Shown: positions 15,659 to 24,646 of the stretch, in pieces
How positions within the stretch are numbered: the first letter of the stretch is position 1
Layout: every line of letters starts with the position of its first letter
NCBI GenBank assembly: GCA_035628645.1
Contig: DASPJL010000123.1
Span: 1 to 32,450, forward strand
Length of the DNA stretch: 32,450 nt
From: DASPJL01 sp035628645
GTDB taxonomy: Bacteria > Bacteroidota > Bacteroidia > Cytophagales > Cyclobacteriaceae
Direction: 5' to 3'
Notes under the pieces: generated by a model
Told to the model about the DNA's origin: nothing
Databases searched by the model: none
Seen by the model: the letters and a program-made list of their open reading frames with translations, nothing else
Program-made: the position numbers and the translations under genes

Positions 15659-18403
15659 TTGAAAAAAAATTATATCCTCATTTTATTATTAGCTATCGGT
15701 ATAGGAATAGCTGGGTTTTTTCTATATAAGTGGTGGGAATCCAGCAGAACCACCAATATTTGGAGTGTAGTACCTACGGGCACAGCTCTGGCGCTGGAAA
15801 CTACTGATTTTGTAAAAACATGGAATGATCTGCAGTTAAAATCGGTGTGGAAGAGTTTTTCTACCATTCCTGAGTTTTTAGAGGTAAAGCAGAAAATAGA
15901 TTTTGTCGACAGTTTAACCGGGAAAAATGGAAGTTTGGCTGACTTCCTAAAAGGGAAACAGGTAGTTTTTTCGGTTCATCCGGTTTCGAATACTAACTTT
16001 GATTTTGCTTTTTATCTTCCTGTGAAGTCCTCTGGCGACAGAGAGTTTTTAAAGAAAATGGAAAGTACATTTGAAAACAATAAAGAATACAGGAAGGGCC
16101 AAAGAAATTTTCAAGGGATAAACATCAATGTAATTAAGTCAAGAAAACAGGAAAAAAGCCTTTCATTTATCATTCACAACAACTTATTTATCGGAAGCTA
16201 TAATCCACTTTTGATTGAGGATGTGATAAGAACCATTGATTCGGAAAAGAATTTTCTGGCAGCGAACAAAGAGGTTTTTGATCTTTCAAAAGCAGGCGTT
16301 GAATCAGCAAAAGTATATGTGGACTACTCTTATTTTCATAAGTTCCTCTCTTTATTTGTAAAAGAGGAGGCTGATGAATTACTTACGACTATTAAAAACT
16401 TTGGAAAGTGTTCTTCCCTTGATGTAAATCTTTCTCATCAGGATATTTTGTTGAATGGGTTTACTATTGCCTCAAATCCTAAAGATTTTCTAAACTGCTT
16501 TAAAGACCAAAAATCACAGCCTTTTAATGTAAAAAGATTTGTATCGAACCGGACATCTGTCTTCTATCACTATGGATTCGATGATGCTGTCAAATTAAAA
16601 GAATCGTTTAAGTCTTTCTGGAATAATAATGATCTGGAAATAGCCAAACAATGGCAGGAAATCAACTCAAAGTATAAGGTCGATTTGAATACTTTTTTCC
16701 CATGGATAAATAATGAAATCGGACTAAGCATTCTGGAGTCTATGAATGCAGAGGATCCGGACAAGTTGGTATATGTTAGTGTTAAAACCAAAGAGGAGGC
16801 CTCAGCTTCTTTAGATGCTTTAGTAAGTCAAATTTCTTCCTTAACAAGGGACACAATCTACAGTGAAACTTTTGCAGATACTGAAATTAAACAAATTAAT
16901 ATTAAACAATTCCCATCAATTTTGTTTGGTCGGATGTTTTCCGGTTTTGATCAATGTTATTACGTTTTTATAAACAACTACCTGGTTTTTTCTAATAGCA
17001 TTCAATCGCTGAAAGGAGTAATCCTTGACATAGAAAGAGAGGATACCTGGGGGAAATCAATCAAACAAAACCTATTTCTGGAGCAATGTCTAGGAGAAAG
17101 CAACATAAGTATTTTTGCGAATGGGCCTCGATTCTGGAGTATTTTTGAATCCAGTACTTCCGGTAAATGGCAATCCTTTTTCAAAAAGTATTCCTCCCAG
17201 ATAAAAAGATTTGAAAACATGGCCCTTCAATTCAGCTATGTAGATAATAAATTTTACACGAGCGTCATCCTGAAGCATATTAATCTAGACAAAGAAGAAC
17301 TGCGAAAGGAAAGATTTGAGCTGGTGAAAAGATCGGAATTGGAATCTCCGGTAATTACCCGTCCATTTGTTGTCAAAAATCATTATAATAAGAGCAATGA
17401 AATTTTTCTGCAGGATTCCCTGAATCAGATTTATCTTATATCTAGAGAGGGACAAATTCTCTGGAAAAAGCCCATTGAATCAGAAATAGTTGGAGAAGTA
17501 GTGCAGGTTGATTATTTTAAAAACGGCAAACTTCAGCTTTGCTTTGCTACCGAAAGTAAGCTTCATATTGTTGATAGAAACGGGGTGGAAGTGGGTAAAT
17601 TCCCTGTTGATTTTCCTGAAAATATAAAGGCGCATAATTTATCAGTAATTGATTATGACAATAGCAAGGATTATCGGTTTCTGATGAGCGACAAAGAAGG
17701 AAGTATTTTTATGTATGATAAAAAGGGCAAAAACCTTGAAGGGTGGACACCCCGAACTACAACCAGAAGACTGGCTGCTCCAGTAAGGCATGTAAGGGTT
17801 AAAAACCGTGATTACCTGATAGCAGTTCAACAAGATGGTATTGTTCGGCTTTTTACCCGAAGAGGCGAAAATTATAAAGGCTTTCCATTAGATTTAAAAG
17901 GTCCGCTTGCCGAACCTTTATTTATGGAGCAAGGCCCAACTGCCGCACTTACTAAATTTTCTACCATTACGGAATCAGGAATGTATATTCAGTTTAATCT
18001 TTTGGGTGAGATTCTAAAACAAGAACAATGGGTCAAGCCGGGCAAAGATTCTAAGTTTAGCTTAATCTCTGATGTCTTTCAAAGGAACTGGGTAATCGTA
18101 AGGCAAGACCTAGATAAAATTGCCATTTTGAGTTCGGATGGCAACAATGTATTTCAACAGGAAATTCCTACTAATACTTCACTAAGCATTCAATTTTACA
18201 ATTTTGGTGGAGGAAATGAAATCTATGCCGTAACGGACCACGAACAAGAATTTACTTTCCTTTACAATAAAGATGGAAGATTGGTTAATTCTACCCCGGT
18301 GGAAAGTAGTTTTCAAATTGGATTAACTTATTCAGAATCAACTGAAAAATACCGAGTATATAAAGCTTTTGCGAAGGAAGCAAGCGTGGTGACTTTTAAG
18401 TAG
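15659..18403 (+). CDS. Large uncharacterised envelope protein (DUF3352-like) with propeller-like C-terminus
   Basis: A 914-aa protein with a single N-terminal membrane anchor (about 4-23, ILILLLAIGIGIAGFFLY) and a large region probably outside the inner membrane. It starts at TTG 15659: no in-frame ATG lies near, and the frame upstream is closed by TAA at 15644. Residues about 35-560 resemble the DUF3352 type found in Bacteroidota: an opening VVPTGTALALETTDFVKTW, repeated segments with FLKGKQVVFSVHP and LFIGSYNPLLIEDVI, and a second similar unit (YYVFINNYLVFSNSIQSLKGVI). Residues about 570-900 have short repeats such as DSLNQIYLISREGQILWKKPI, SIFMYDKKGKNLEGW and GIVRLFTRRGENYKGFPL, like blades of a WD40/PQQ-type propeller. 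No enzyme motif is seen and the function is unknown. It is monocistronic. Confidence 0.75.
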   Translation: MKKNYILILLLAIGIGIAGFFLYKWWESSRTTNIWSVVPTGTALALETTDFVKTWNDLQLKSVWKSFSTIPEFLEVKQKIDFVDSLTGKNGSLADFLKGKQVVFSVHPVSNTNFDFAFYLPVKSSGDREFLKKMESTFENNKEYRKGQRNFQGININVIKSRKQEKSLSFIIHNNLFIGSYNPLLIEDVIRTIDSEKNFLAANKEVFDLSKAGVESAKVYVDYSYFHKFLSLFVKEEADELLTTIKNFGKCSSLDVNLSHQDILLNGFTIASNPKDFLNCFKDQKSQPFNVKRFVSNRTSVFYHYGFDDAVKLKESFKSFWNNNDLEIAKQWQEINSKYKVDLNTFFPWINNEIGLSILESMNAEDPDKLVYVSVKTKEEASASLDALVSQISSLTRDTIYSETFADTEIKQINIKQFPSILFGRMFSGFDQCYYVFINNYLVFSNSIQSLKGVILDIEREDTWGKSIKQNLFLEQCLGESNISIFANGPRFWSIFESSTSGKWQSFFKKYSSQIKRFENMALQFSYVDNKFYTSVILKHINLDKEELRKERFELVKRSELESPVITRPFVVKNHYNKSNEIFLQDSLNQIYLISREGQILWKKPIESEIVGEVVQVDYFKNGKLQLCFATESKLHIVDRNGVEVGKFPVDFPENIKAHNLSVIDYDNSKDYRFLMSDKEGSIFMYDKKGKNLEGWTPRTTTRRLAAPVRHVRVKNRDYLIAVQQDGIVRLFTRRGENYKGFPLDLKGPLAEPLFMEQGPTAALTKFSTITESGMYIQFNLLGEILKQEQWVKPGKDSKFSLISDVFQRNWVIVRQDLDKIAILSSDGNNVFQQEIPTNTSLSIQFYNFGGGNEIYAVTDHEQEFTFLYNKDGRLVNSTPVESSFQIGLTYSESTEKYRVYKAFAKEASVVTFK

Positions 18404-18537
18404 GGGAGTTGAAAAATTGCGGTAAAACCTGGATAATAGATAAACTGATGGACAAGCAGAGTTCTTAAATTTCTTCTTGCGTCAAAAATAAGGTTTTTGT
18501 ATTATTCTAATTTTTAAACTGCTTTCCTGGGATTTTC

Positions 18538-18570
18538 TAGGTTCGCTGTAGGTTCGGTGTAGGTTCGCTC
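18538..18570. repeat. Three tandem copies of an 11-base repeat
   Basis: Copies of TAGGTTCGCTG at 18538-18548, 18549-18559 (one change) and 18560-18570 (last base changed), followed by a partial TTCGGTGTAGG. It lies in a 362-base gap, 18404-18765, with no gene seen. Confidence 0.8.
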
Positions 18571-18736
18571 TTCCTTCGGTGTAGGCATAATTGGTATTAT
18601 TTTAAGGCGGGCAACTTACATTGATCTGGGAATAACAAAGATTCCAAAAGCCTTTCAATTGTTGCCATTTAAAATTCAACATGCATAATTCAAAATTTCC
18701 AAAAACTTTGGGATTTTTTCTTCCTTTAATTGTTGT

Positions 18737-18744
18737 TAGTTTTG
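18737..18744 (+). promoter_or_regulatory. -7 box of the CBS-type gene
   Basis: TAGTTTTG is an exact TAnnTTTG match ending 21 bases before the ATG at 18766. The nearest TTTG upstream (18707-18710) is at a long 26-base spacing. Confidence 0.4.
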
Positions 18745-18765
18745 TAGGTACTCAAATTTTATCCC

Positions 18766-20136
18766 ATGATTTACAACTCAATTATAGATACAGTAGGTAA
18801 TACGCCTCTGGTTAAATTAAATAAACTGACAAAAGGTATAAAAGGTACAGTGGTAGCTAAAGTGGAATACCTTAATCCCGGGAATTCCATGAAGGACCGA
18901 ATGGCTGTAAAAATGATACTTGATGCTGAAAAAGCAGGAGTCCTTAAACCGGGCGGAACTATAATTGAAGGTACTTCAGGAAACACCGGGATGGGCCTTG
19001 CCTTAACAGCAATAGCCAGGGGGTACAAATGCATTTTTACCGTTTCAGATAAACAATCACAGGAAAAAATCAATATTCTGAGGGCTGTAGGTGCCGAAGT
19101 TATTGTATGTCCTACAAACGTAGCGCCTGATGATCCAAGATCTTATTACTCCATTGCCAGGAAATTGAATAAGGAGATACCCAATTCATTTTATCCAAAT
19201 CAATACGACAATTTATCCAATACAGCTGCACATTACGAAACTACCGGCCCGGAGATTTGGAGGGATACAGAAGGTAAAGTAACTCATTTTGTAGCAGGAG
19301 TGGGAACGGGTGGAACCATATGTGGTACATCGAAATTTTTGAAAGAAAAGAACTCAAAGGTAGTTTCCGTAGGAATTGATACCTATGGTTCTGTGTTTAA
19401 GAAATACAAGGAAACGGGGGTGTTTGATGAAAATGAAATATATCCATATTTAACCGAAGGAATAGGTGAGGACATCCTTCCTAAAAATGTTGATTTCAGT
19501 CTTATCGACACTTTTATAAAAGTAACCGACAGGGATTCTGCAATCATGACCAGGAAACTGGCTCGTGAAGAAGGAATGTTTGTAGGCTGGTCTGCCGGCT
19601 CAGCCGTTTATGGCGCGTTGGAATATGCGAAAGAACACCTGAAGGAAGGTGATTTGATGGTGGTTCTGCTTCCTGACCATGGTACCCGATATTTAAATAA
19701 AATCTACAACGATAACTGGATGAAGGATCATGGTTTTGTGGAATCAAGAGCCTATGCAACAGCCAAAGATATTATTACCAGAAAGAATGGAAAGAGTAAT
19801 CTTGTAACCATAGATAAAAACCTTAAGGTTGGTGAAGCAATTAAGAAACTTCATCAGGAAGGTATAGACCAGATTCCGGTAGTAGAAGGCGATCACATCG
19901 TAGGTAGTTTAACAGACTCGAAGGTTTTGAACCTGCTCATTGAAAATCCGAATGTGAAAGACCAGCCCGTTAGCGAGATTATGGATGATCCGTTTACCTT
20001 CGTAGGACTTGATAATACGGTAGATGTGTTGTCCTCTTTAATAAGCAAAGAAAAGAAAGCTTTATTGGTTAGAGATGAAAGCAATAAAGTACACATCATT
20101 ACCCAACATGATTTGTTAATGGCCATGACAAATTAA
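18766..20136 (+). CDS. Cystathionine beta-synthase-type PLP enzyme with C-terminal CBS domains
   Basis: A 456-aa fold-type II PLP enzyme of cytoplasmic sulfur amino acid metabolism, condensing serine (or O-acetylserine) with homocysteine or sulfide. The PLP lysine is K43 in NPGNSMKDRMA; the substrate loop is EGTSGNTGMG (68-77); the PLP-phosphate loop is GVGTGGT (178-184); GWSAGSAV carries the ring-nitrogen Ser. Residues about 335-456 form a pair of CBS motifs (LKVGEAIKKLHQEGIDQIPVVEGDHIVGSLTD and DNTVDVLSSLISKEKKALLV), as in eukaryotic cystathionine beta-synthase, though no N-terminal haem region is present. The fused CBS pair and DPRSYYSIARKL wording favour cystathionine beta-synthase over plain cysteine synthase, but activity is not decided by sequence. 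The CBS pair may bind an adenosyl ligand. Confidence 0.88.
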   Translation: MIYNSIIDTVGNTPLVKLNKLTKGIKGTVVAKVEYLNPGNSMKDRMAVKMILDAEKAGVLKPGGTIIEGTSGNTGMGLALTAIARGYKCIFTVSDKQSQEKINILRAVGAEVIVCPTNVAPDDPRSYYSIARKLNKEIPNSFYPNQYDNLSNTAAHYETTGPEIWRDTEGKVTHFVAGVGTGGTICGTSKFLKEKNSKVVSVGIDTYGSVFKKYKETGVFDENEIYPYLTEGIGEDILPKNVDFSLIDTFIKVTDRDSAIMTRKLAREEGMFVGWSAGSAVYGALEYAKEHLKEGDLMVVLLPDHGTRYLNKIYNDNWMKDHGFVESRAYATAKDIITRKNGKSNLVTIDKNLKVGEAIKKLHQEGIDQIPVVEGDHIVGSLTDSKVLNLLIENPNVKDQPVSEIMDDPFTFVGLDNTVDVLSSLISKEKKALLVRDESNKVHIITQHDLLMAMTN

Positions 20137-20151
20137 AAAAAGCAAAGCGCT

Positions 20152-20183
20152 TTATCAATAATCTTGCCATTGGTAATTGATAA
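20152..20183. repeat. AT-rich hairpin after the CBS-type gene
   Basis: Inverted repeat TTATCAAT (20152-20159) with ATTGATAA (20176-20183), with further pairing inside (TTGCCA with TGGTAA). It starts 15 bases past the CBS-type gene's stop and could be part of its 3' end. A second perfect 10-bp AT hairpin lies at 20218-20241. No gene is supported in 20137-20509. Confidence 0.45.
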
Positions 20184-20322
20184 GAAGGGTGAAAATTTTA
20201 TTTTGCTGGTTTTCAAACAAATAAATTTTATAATTTATTTGAAAATGTTTTGTTATTCTTGTGGCATTGTATTTGTTAATTACATAATTACGCAAATAAC
20301 TTATAACGCAAATAAACTTATA

Positions 20323-20365
20323 TCTTTGAAAAGTTACCTAATTTGAAATTGGGTAACTTTTTTTG
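20323..20365 (+). terminator. Terminator hairpin, copy 1 (upstream of the LamG gene)
   Basis: Stem 20329-20342 with 20348-20361 (one G-U pair, loop of 5), followed by an uninterrupted run of T ending at 20364. Its left arm and flank (20323-20340) are identical to 21298-21315 on the other side of the LamG gene. It probably ends the CBS-type gene transcript, about 190 bases after the stop. Confidence 0.75.
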
Positions 20366-20456
20366 TTTTGAGGGAGAAAGGGAAAACTCCTTCCGATAAT
20401 TGTTGTCTAATACATTTATTAAAATTTTGTAGTTTATCTTTTGAAGATTAAGTGTA

Positions 20457-20486
20457 TTGCAAATAGGAATATTTTATGTATTTTTA
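20457..20486 (+). promoter_or_regulatory. Promoter of the LamG lipoprotein gene
   Basis: TTG at 20457-20459, a 19-base spacer and TATTTTTA at 20479-20486 (one mismatch to TAnnTTTG), 23 bases before the ATG at 20510. Confidence 0.45.
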
Positions 20487-20509
20487 GGAATAATTAAATA
20501 ATAAAACTT

Positions 20510-21271
20510 ATGATCAAATTTAATTTTCTCGCCATTGTTTTTATATTGACCTTTTGTTCATGCAACAACAATGATGATGATACAGAAATTTTAAAAAACA
20601 AATGGCTTTTTCTTCCAAATACAAGTAACGAATGTGCAAATTTTATTGAAGTTGGAGATTTAGACGTAGCTGGAGATGAACTAACGATTGAAGCAAAATT
20701 TATAAAAATTACAGATGGTAATTATTGCACACCAACAAAGTATCCAAATACATATGACGTTATTTCTAAGCATTATAATCAGTCCAATGTAAATTATCTA
20801 CTTCGATCTAATTACGCTCAGATTACTACAACTGATGGATTTTATACTACCAACAAAACAGCTATAGAAATTGATCATAATAAGTCCTACCATATAGCTA
20901 TGGTTTATGGAGGAGGTTATCTCAAATTTTATTTGGATGGCTTAGTAAGAGATTCAGTTGCAGCTACAGGCCAAATTATAACCAATGATTTACATGCAAG
21001 AATTGGTCAATGGGCTGGTGACTATTTAGATGATAGATCTACGCAATTTTTCGGATATATAGATGAGTTAAGAATTTGGAATGTCGCACGATCAAAAAGT
21101 AGTTTAATGGCCTCGATTAGCTCTTCAATTAAAAATCCACAAGAAGAAGAAGGGCTTGTTGCTTATTATACCTTTGAAGAGGGATATAAAAATATTCAGG
21201 GAAATTCGTTGTATGATGGAATAACAGGGGGAGAGCCAGTAATAAAGTATAGTGAAACTTCTGTTGAATAA
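20510..21271 (+). CDS. LamG-domain (concanavalin A-like) lipoprotein
   Basis: A 253-aa lipoprotein. The signal sequence ends FCSC with C18 (less likely C16) as the lipidated residue, followed at once by NNNDDD, an acidic stretch like the Bacteroidota surface-export signal. The rest is one LamG/pentraxin-like beta-sandwich (about 30-240): a FIEVGDLDVAGDELTIEAKF opening, LKFYLDGLVRDS, and the hallmark FGYIDELRIWNVARS at about 180-195, then LVAYYTFEEG. Such domains bind glycans or proteins; the ligand is unknown. The gene is AT-richer than its neighbours: three lines I counted (20641-20820) have about 30% GC. It is flanked by two copies of one terminator hairpin, suggesting a transferred or inserted unit. 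It is monocistronic. Confidence 0.85.
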   Translation: MIKFNFLAIVFILTFCSCNNNDDDTEILKNKWLFLPNTSNECANFIEVGDLDVAGDELTIEAKFIKITDGNYCTPTKYPNTYDVISKHYNQSNVNYLLRSNYAQITTTDGFYTTNKTAIEIDHNKSYHIAMVYGGGYLKFYLDGLVRDSVAATGQIITNDLHARIGQWAGDYLDDRSTQFFGYIDELRIWNVARSKSSLMASISSSIKNPQEEEGLVAYYTFEEGYKNIQGNSLYDGITGGEPVIKYSETSVE

Positions 21272-21297
21272 GGGTATATCCAGGATGAGTAGAGATG

Positions 21298-21336
21298 TCT
21301 TTGAAAAGTTACCTATTCAAATTAGGTAACTTTTTG
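21298..21336. terminator. Terminator hairpin, copy 2 (downstream of the LamG gene)
   Basis: Stem 21304-21315 with 21323-21334 and a short loop, followed by T's on the plus strand; the left arm also gives A/U flanks on the minus strand, so it can serve both convergent genes. It shares 18 identical bases with copy 1 at 20323-20340. Confidence 0.8.
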
Positions 21337-21379
21337 TTTGGAGTAAAAAGTTAAGAAAGTGTTTTTCAGTAGCAATACA

Positions 21380-22837
21380 TTATATTTTTTTCCTCAATAA
21401 ATTATTTCTCTCTATCAGTGATATAATTTCTGATTTATAAACCAATCCAATTATGAGGGTAATGATAAGAAATTCAGATGCATATAAAATAATTTTATTT
21501 GATTCCCTGAATAATAATTCTCCCGATACAATTAGACATCCATAAAAAATAGGTAAGTATAACATTTTTACCTTATTGAACTTATAAGTAAAGACTTTTT
21601 TGCTTTCTTGTCTTAATAAAATAACCTGTATCAACTTACTAATTAAAATAGCGGCAATTGCTCCCATTAATCCCATATAATAAATTAAAGTGAAGCTTGC
21701 AGTAACCTGAATAAGGGCGAGTAATATAAAAATCCGTGGTAAGGATTTTGTCCTCTTAAAATAATAAATTGGATAAAAGTAAAGATTAAAAAAACCTCGG
21801 AAAAGAAACTGTAATGCCAGTAAAGGGATAAAATTGATTGCCAATAAATAGGCTTCTTTTTTAAATAAGAAAGGCAATATAACAGGGCTTGCAACATTTA
21901 AAAGGGCTATGAGGAAAATAGTGAGTAATGTGAAAACATGATGATATCGGTTTTCTTCTACGCTGCTTTTTGAAATCCTAAAATCTGCCCAGCTGTTCAT
22001 AATTTTTGGATAAATAGAATTCGTCAATCCTGTAAGCACAAATTCTAATATCATAGCTATTTTCCATGCAATATCATATACAATCAAATCAAGCTTTTCC
22101 ATCTGACCAGAAATAATCAGGCGATCCACATTTCCTAATGCCCAAATAATAATCACATTTATCAGAGACGGAAGAGAATAGTTAATAATGTCTTTAGTGA
22201 ACTTCTTATCGTAATGAATTCCAAATTCTTTTATGAAGAAAACTAAAGCGGTACAAAAAACGATCAAAACAGGAACTAAACGGCCATATACAGGTCCAAC
22301 CAAAGAATCAGGAATTAACTTCAGCAGAAGAATGGACAGAATAACGGTTAGGAAAAAATTACCGAAGCTAAGGAGAAAGAACCTTTCTGGCTTTTGTCTT
22401 ACAATCAGGAAGTTTGAATAGGATTTAAAAAAACTAAAACAAACACCTATTATAACAGCTATAAAAACATAAGGGAAAAAGCTATATGCAGTCTCCGGAA
22501 AGATTAACTCAAATAAGAAAGGTCCTGTAAGGGAAAAAAACAAAGTAATAACAACGCCTGTCATAAGCATGTTACTTACCAATGTGCCTACAAACCTTCT
22601 CAATTTTGCCGGATCATTTTTATAGTCAAAATAATAGGACTGAGTAGAAATATCGATATTGAGAATACCGATGGTTTGAAAGAACAAAAAAAGTATTTGA
22701 AGGATGATAAAGAAACTATAATCTTCTTTGCTTAGATTATTGACATAAGTTGGAAGCAGAATAAAGCCGGTTGCCATTGGTAGCGCGCCACCAATGGTGT
22801 ATAAAAAAGAAGATTTAATAAAGTTTTTTGTAATCAT
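21380..22837 (-). CDS. Polysaccharide flippase (Wzx/MATE-like oligosaccharide exporter)
   Basis: A 485-aa integral membrane protein of the polysaccharide-exporter superfamily (MurJ/Wzx/MATE fold). About twelve to fourteen hydrophobic helices span the protein; it opens FIKSSFLYTIGGALPMATGFILLPTYVNNLSKEDYS, the usual start of O-antigen flippases, and carries mid-protein GNVDRLIISG and an IYPKIM segment. It probably flips lipid-linked oligosaccharide across the inner membrane. The start overlaps the stop of the glycosyltransferase by ATGA, so they are co-translated. It is last in the minus-strand operon methyltransferase-GT2-flippase. The glycan is unknown. Confidence 0.87.
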   Translation of the reverse strand: MITKNFIKSSFLYTIGGALPMATGFILLPTYVNNLSKEDYSFFIILQILFLFFQTIGILNIDISTQSYYFDYKNDPAKLRRFVGTLVSNMLMTGVVITLFFSLTGPFLFELIFPETAYSFFPYVFIAVIIGVCFSFFKSYSNFLIVRQKPERFFLLSFGNFFLTVILSILLLKLIPDSLVGPVYGRLVPVLIVFCTALVFFIKEFGIHYDKKFTKDIINYSLPSLINVIIIWALGNVDRLIISGQMEKLDLIVYDIAWKIAMILEFVLTGLTNSIYPKIMNSWADFRISKSSVEENRYHHVFTLLTIFLIALLNVASPVILPFLFKKEAYLLAINFIPLLALQFLFRGFFNLYFYPIYYFKRTKSLPRIFILLALIQVTASFTLIYYMGLMGAIAAILISKLIQVILLRQESKKVFTYKFNKVKMLYLPIFYGCLIVSGELLFRESNKIILYASEFLIITLIIGLVYKSEIISLIERNNLLRKKI

Positions 22838-23766
22838 TTAAACTTCGGATCTACTTCCTTCGGATTAGGCATGGTATAGTTTTTTTGAAATAGAATCTCA
22901 ATATAGCCTTCAAGGGCAGCAATAAACGAAGACATGGATTTTTCCAACAACAATTTTTGGATCAAAATACCATTTAATGACCAGAAATGACACACTTTAT
23001 TGTAAAAAGTCTGAGGCATGTTCTTTTTAAACAAATAATTATGCCCTCTCACAAACATTCCGGTACGAATAGCTTTTGACAACCTGGACGCGGGAGAATG
23101 ATTGTGCAATAGCCTGGCAGAGGGAACATAAATCAGCTTATACTTTTTGTTAACTCTAAAAGAAAAATCAAAATCCTCTGACGCATAGATTTTTAAATTT
23201 TCATCAAAAAGAAAACGTTCAAATACTTCTTTACGATAAGCCATGTTACATCCTGATAACCAATTTATTTCAAATGAATCTTCCTTAGAATAATCAATCA
23301 TATTTACACATCCCGAAGGAAGAATTTCCCCTTTTGAAGGTAAAGAAAGCAGGAAGGTTTTTCGAAGCAATTTTGAAATCAATCCAGGTTTTGAAACCGC
23401 ATTTAGTATTTTGCCGGTTGCTCCTCCTAATTTCATGTTTTTATCAGCCTCAAATGCACTCGCTATAGATTTGATATAATTAGAATCGAGTTCCACATCA
23501 TCATCAAAAAAAATAACCAGATCATGCTCAATTTGGCCAATTGCCTGATTTCTTTGATGGGTAAGTCCGGGAGCTGAGGGTATTACTTTAAAATATATGC
23601 CTTTGTCCGCGCATAGCTTTAGGAGGACGGAATAGTCCTTTGGAATTTCACCAGCATCCACGATTACTATTTTTGATGGCAGTAAAGTTTGTTCAACTAT
23701 ACTTTTAATGGCTTTTTTTAAATCTTCATATCTGTCTTTCGTGGGAATTATAATTTCGACCTTCAT
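22834..23766 (-). CDS. Family 2 glycosyltransferase
   Basis: A 310-aa GT-A glycosyltransferase of family GT2. The nucleotide-binding start is VEIIIPTKDRYEDLKKAIKS; the metal-binding acidic triad is D88-D90 in VIFFDDDVELD; the acceptor-side motif is SEDFDFSFRV (E197-D198, the ED of the ED-x-D type). NWLSGCNMAYRKEVFERF gives the usual middle region. The C-terminus is helical with an amphipathic stretch, suggesting membrane association. It adds a sugar to a lipid-linked or surface glycan; donor and acceptor are not readable. It is separated by two bases from the methyltransferase upstream and overlaps the flippase start. Confidence 0.9.
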   Translation of the reverse strand: MKVEIIIPTKDRYEDLKKAIKSIVEQTLLPSKIVIVDAGEIPKDYSVLLKLCADKGIYFKVIPSAPGLTHQRNQAIGQIEHDLVIFFDDDVELDSNYIKSIASAFEADKNMKLGGATGKILNAVSKPGLISKLLRKTFLLSLPSKGEILPSGCVNMIDYSKEDSFEINWLSGCNMAYRKEVFERFLFDENLKIYASEDFDFSFRVNKKYKLIYVPSARLLHNHSPASRLSKAIRTGMFVRGHNYLFKKNMPQTFYNKVCHFWSLNGILIQKLLLEKSMSSFIAALEGYIEILFQKNYTMPNPKEVDPKFK

Positions 23767-23768
23767 TC

Positions 23769-24536
23769 CTATTTAAAAATTGACTTTACCTTCATAATAA
23801 ATGCAGAAAGCTTAGGTCGGTTATAAAAGAAAGATTCTTTTAATAAAGTAAGATGTCCTTTAGGATTTTCCTGGATTATATTAGCAACCAAAGGATCATT
23901 TTTTAACGTTGTGTCTCCAAATTCCATAACATAGACGCTGGAAGGCAGGAAGTAGTGGGAAAAAGTAATTCCCTTGCTTCTTAAATTTCCTATGATTTCC
24001 CTGATTCCGCCATACACCACTTTGACATCATGGAAAGCAATGATTCCTTCATTTTTTATTAAATCAAAGCACAATTTAAAATCTTTTATAACCGCAGTAT
24101 TTGTATGCTCCCCATCGATGAAACAAAGCGTTGGTTTTATTTTAATCAGACTTCTATCTACATTCTCAGAATCTGAATCAATGCAGAAGATTTTATTAAT
24201 ATTCCCACTTGAGATGTTTTTCAGGTTATCGATCATTCTTTGAGTAGAGTTCCCCTCATAGACAATATCATTACCTCTTTCATCAGGAATATTTATTGTT
24301 CTTTTATCTATTGAAATTATGTCAGTACACAAAGGATCAACAAAATAAGGTTGAATTGTTCCTCCCAAGTGAGAGCCAATTTCAAGATAAGTATATTTGC
24401 CTCTTTTTCTCAAAGCATTTTGAAGGGCCAGTAAAGAAGATTTGTCTGAATTGGAGGTTTGACTTTCAATATTTTTAAAAAGAGATAAATCCAGTTTTCC
24501 TAATTTTTCCTCTACTTCCAACGTAGACATTTCCAT
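23769..24536 (-). CDS. Class I SAM-dependent methyltransferase (glycan-associated)
   Basis: A 255-aa Rossmann-fold methyltransferase of the Methyltransf_24 kind. Motif I is YLEIGSHLGGT (about 50-60); D77 in IISIDKRT ends strand 2; post-I and catalytic-side residues lie in LCFIDGEHTNTAVIKDF (about 137-153) and the IAFHDV segment (H159-D160), which in related enzymes can bind a metal. The variable first 45 residues are helical. First gene of the operon with GT2 and flippase, so it probably methylates a sugar or glycan precursor; a small-molecule substrate is possible. A 110-base AT-rich gap separates it from the divergent YfhO gene. Confidence 0.83.
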   Translation of the reverse strand: MEMSTLEVEEKLGKLDLSLFKNIESQTSNSDKSSLLALQNALRKRGKYTYLEIGSHLGGTIQPYFVDPLCTDIISIDKRTINIPDERGNDIVYEGNSTQRMIDNLKNISSGNINKIFCIDSDSENVDRSLIKIKPTLCFIDGEHTNTAVIKDFKLCFDLIKNEGIIAFHDVKVVYGGIREIIGNLRSKGITFSHYFLPSSVYVMEFGDTTLKNDPLVANIIQENPKGHLTLLKESFFYNRPKLSAFIMKVKSIFK

Positions 24537-24646
24537 AATTTTATTGTGTTATATGTATATTCTTTAGTTCCCTGAAAAAAAAGGCCTAATAGATTTCAAA
24601 ATTATTATAATTTTACCCACTTAAACAAACCTGATCCTTTTAATTG

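Noticed and set aside
20164..20346. 60-aa ORF between the CBS-type and LamG genes
   Set aside because: It starts at TTG, has AT-rich low-complexity content and runs into the terminator hairpin at 20329; it looks like intergenic DNA.
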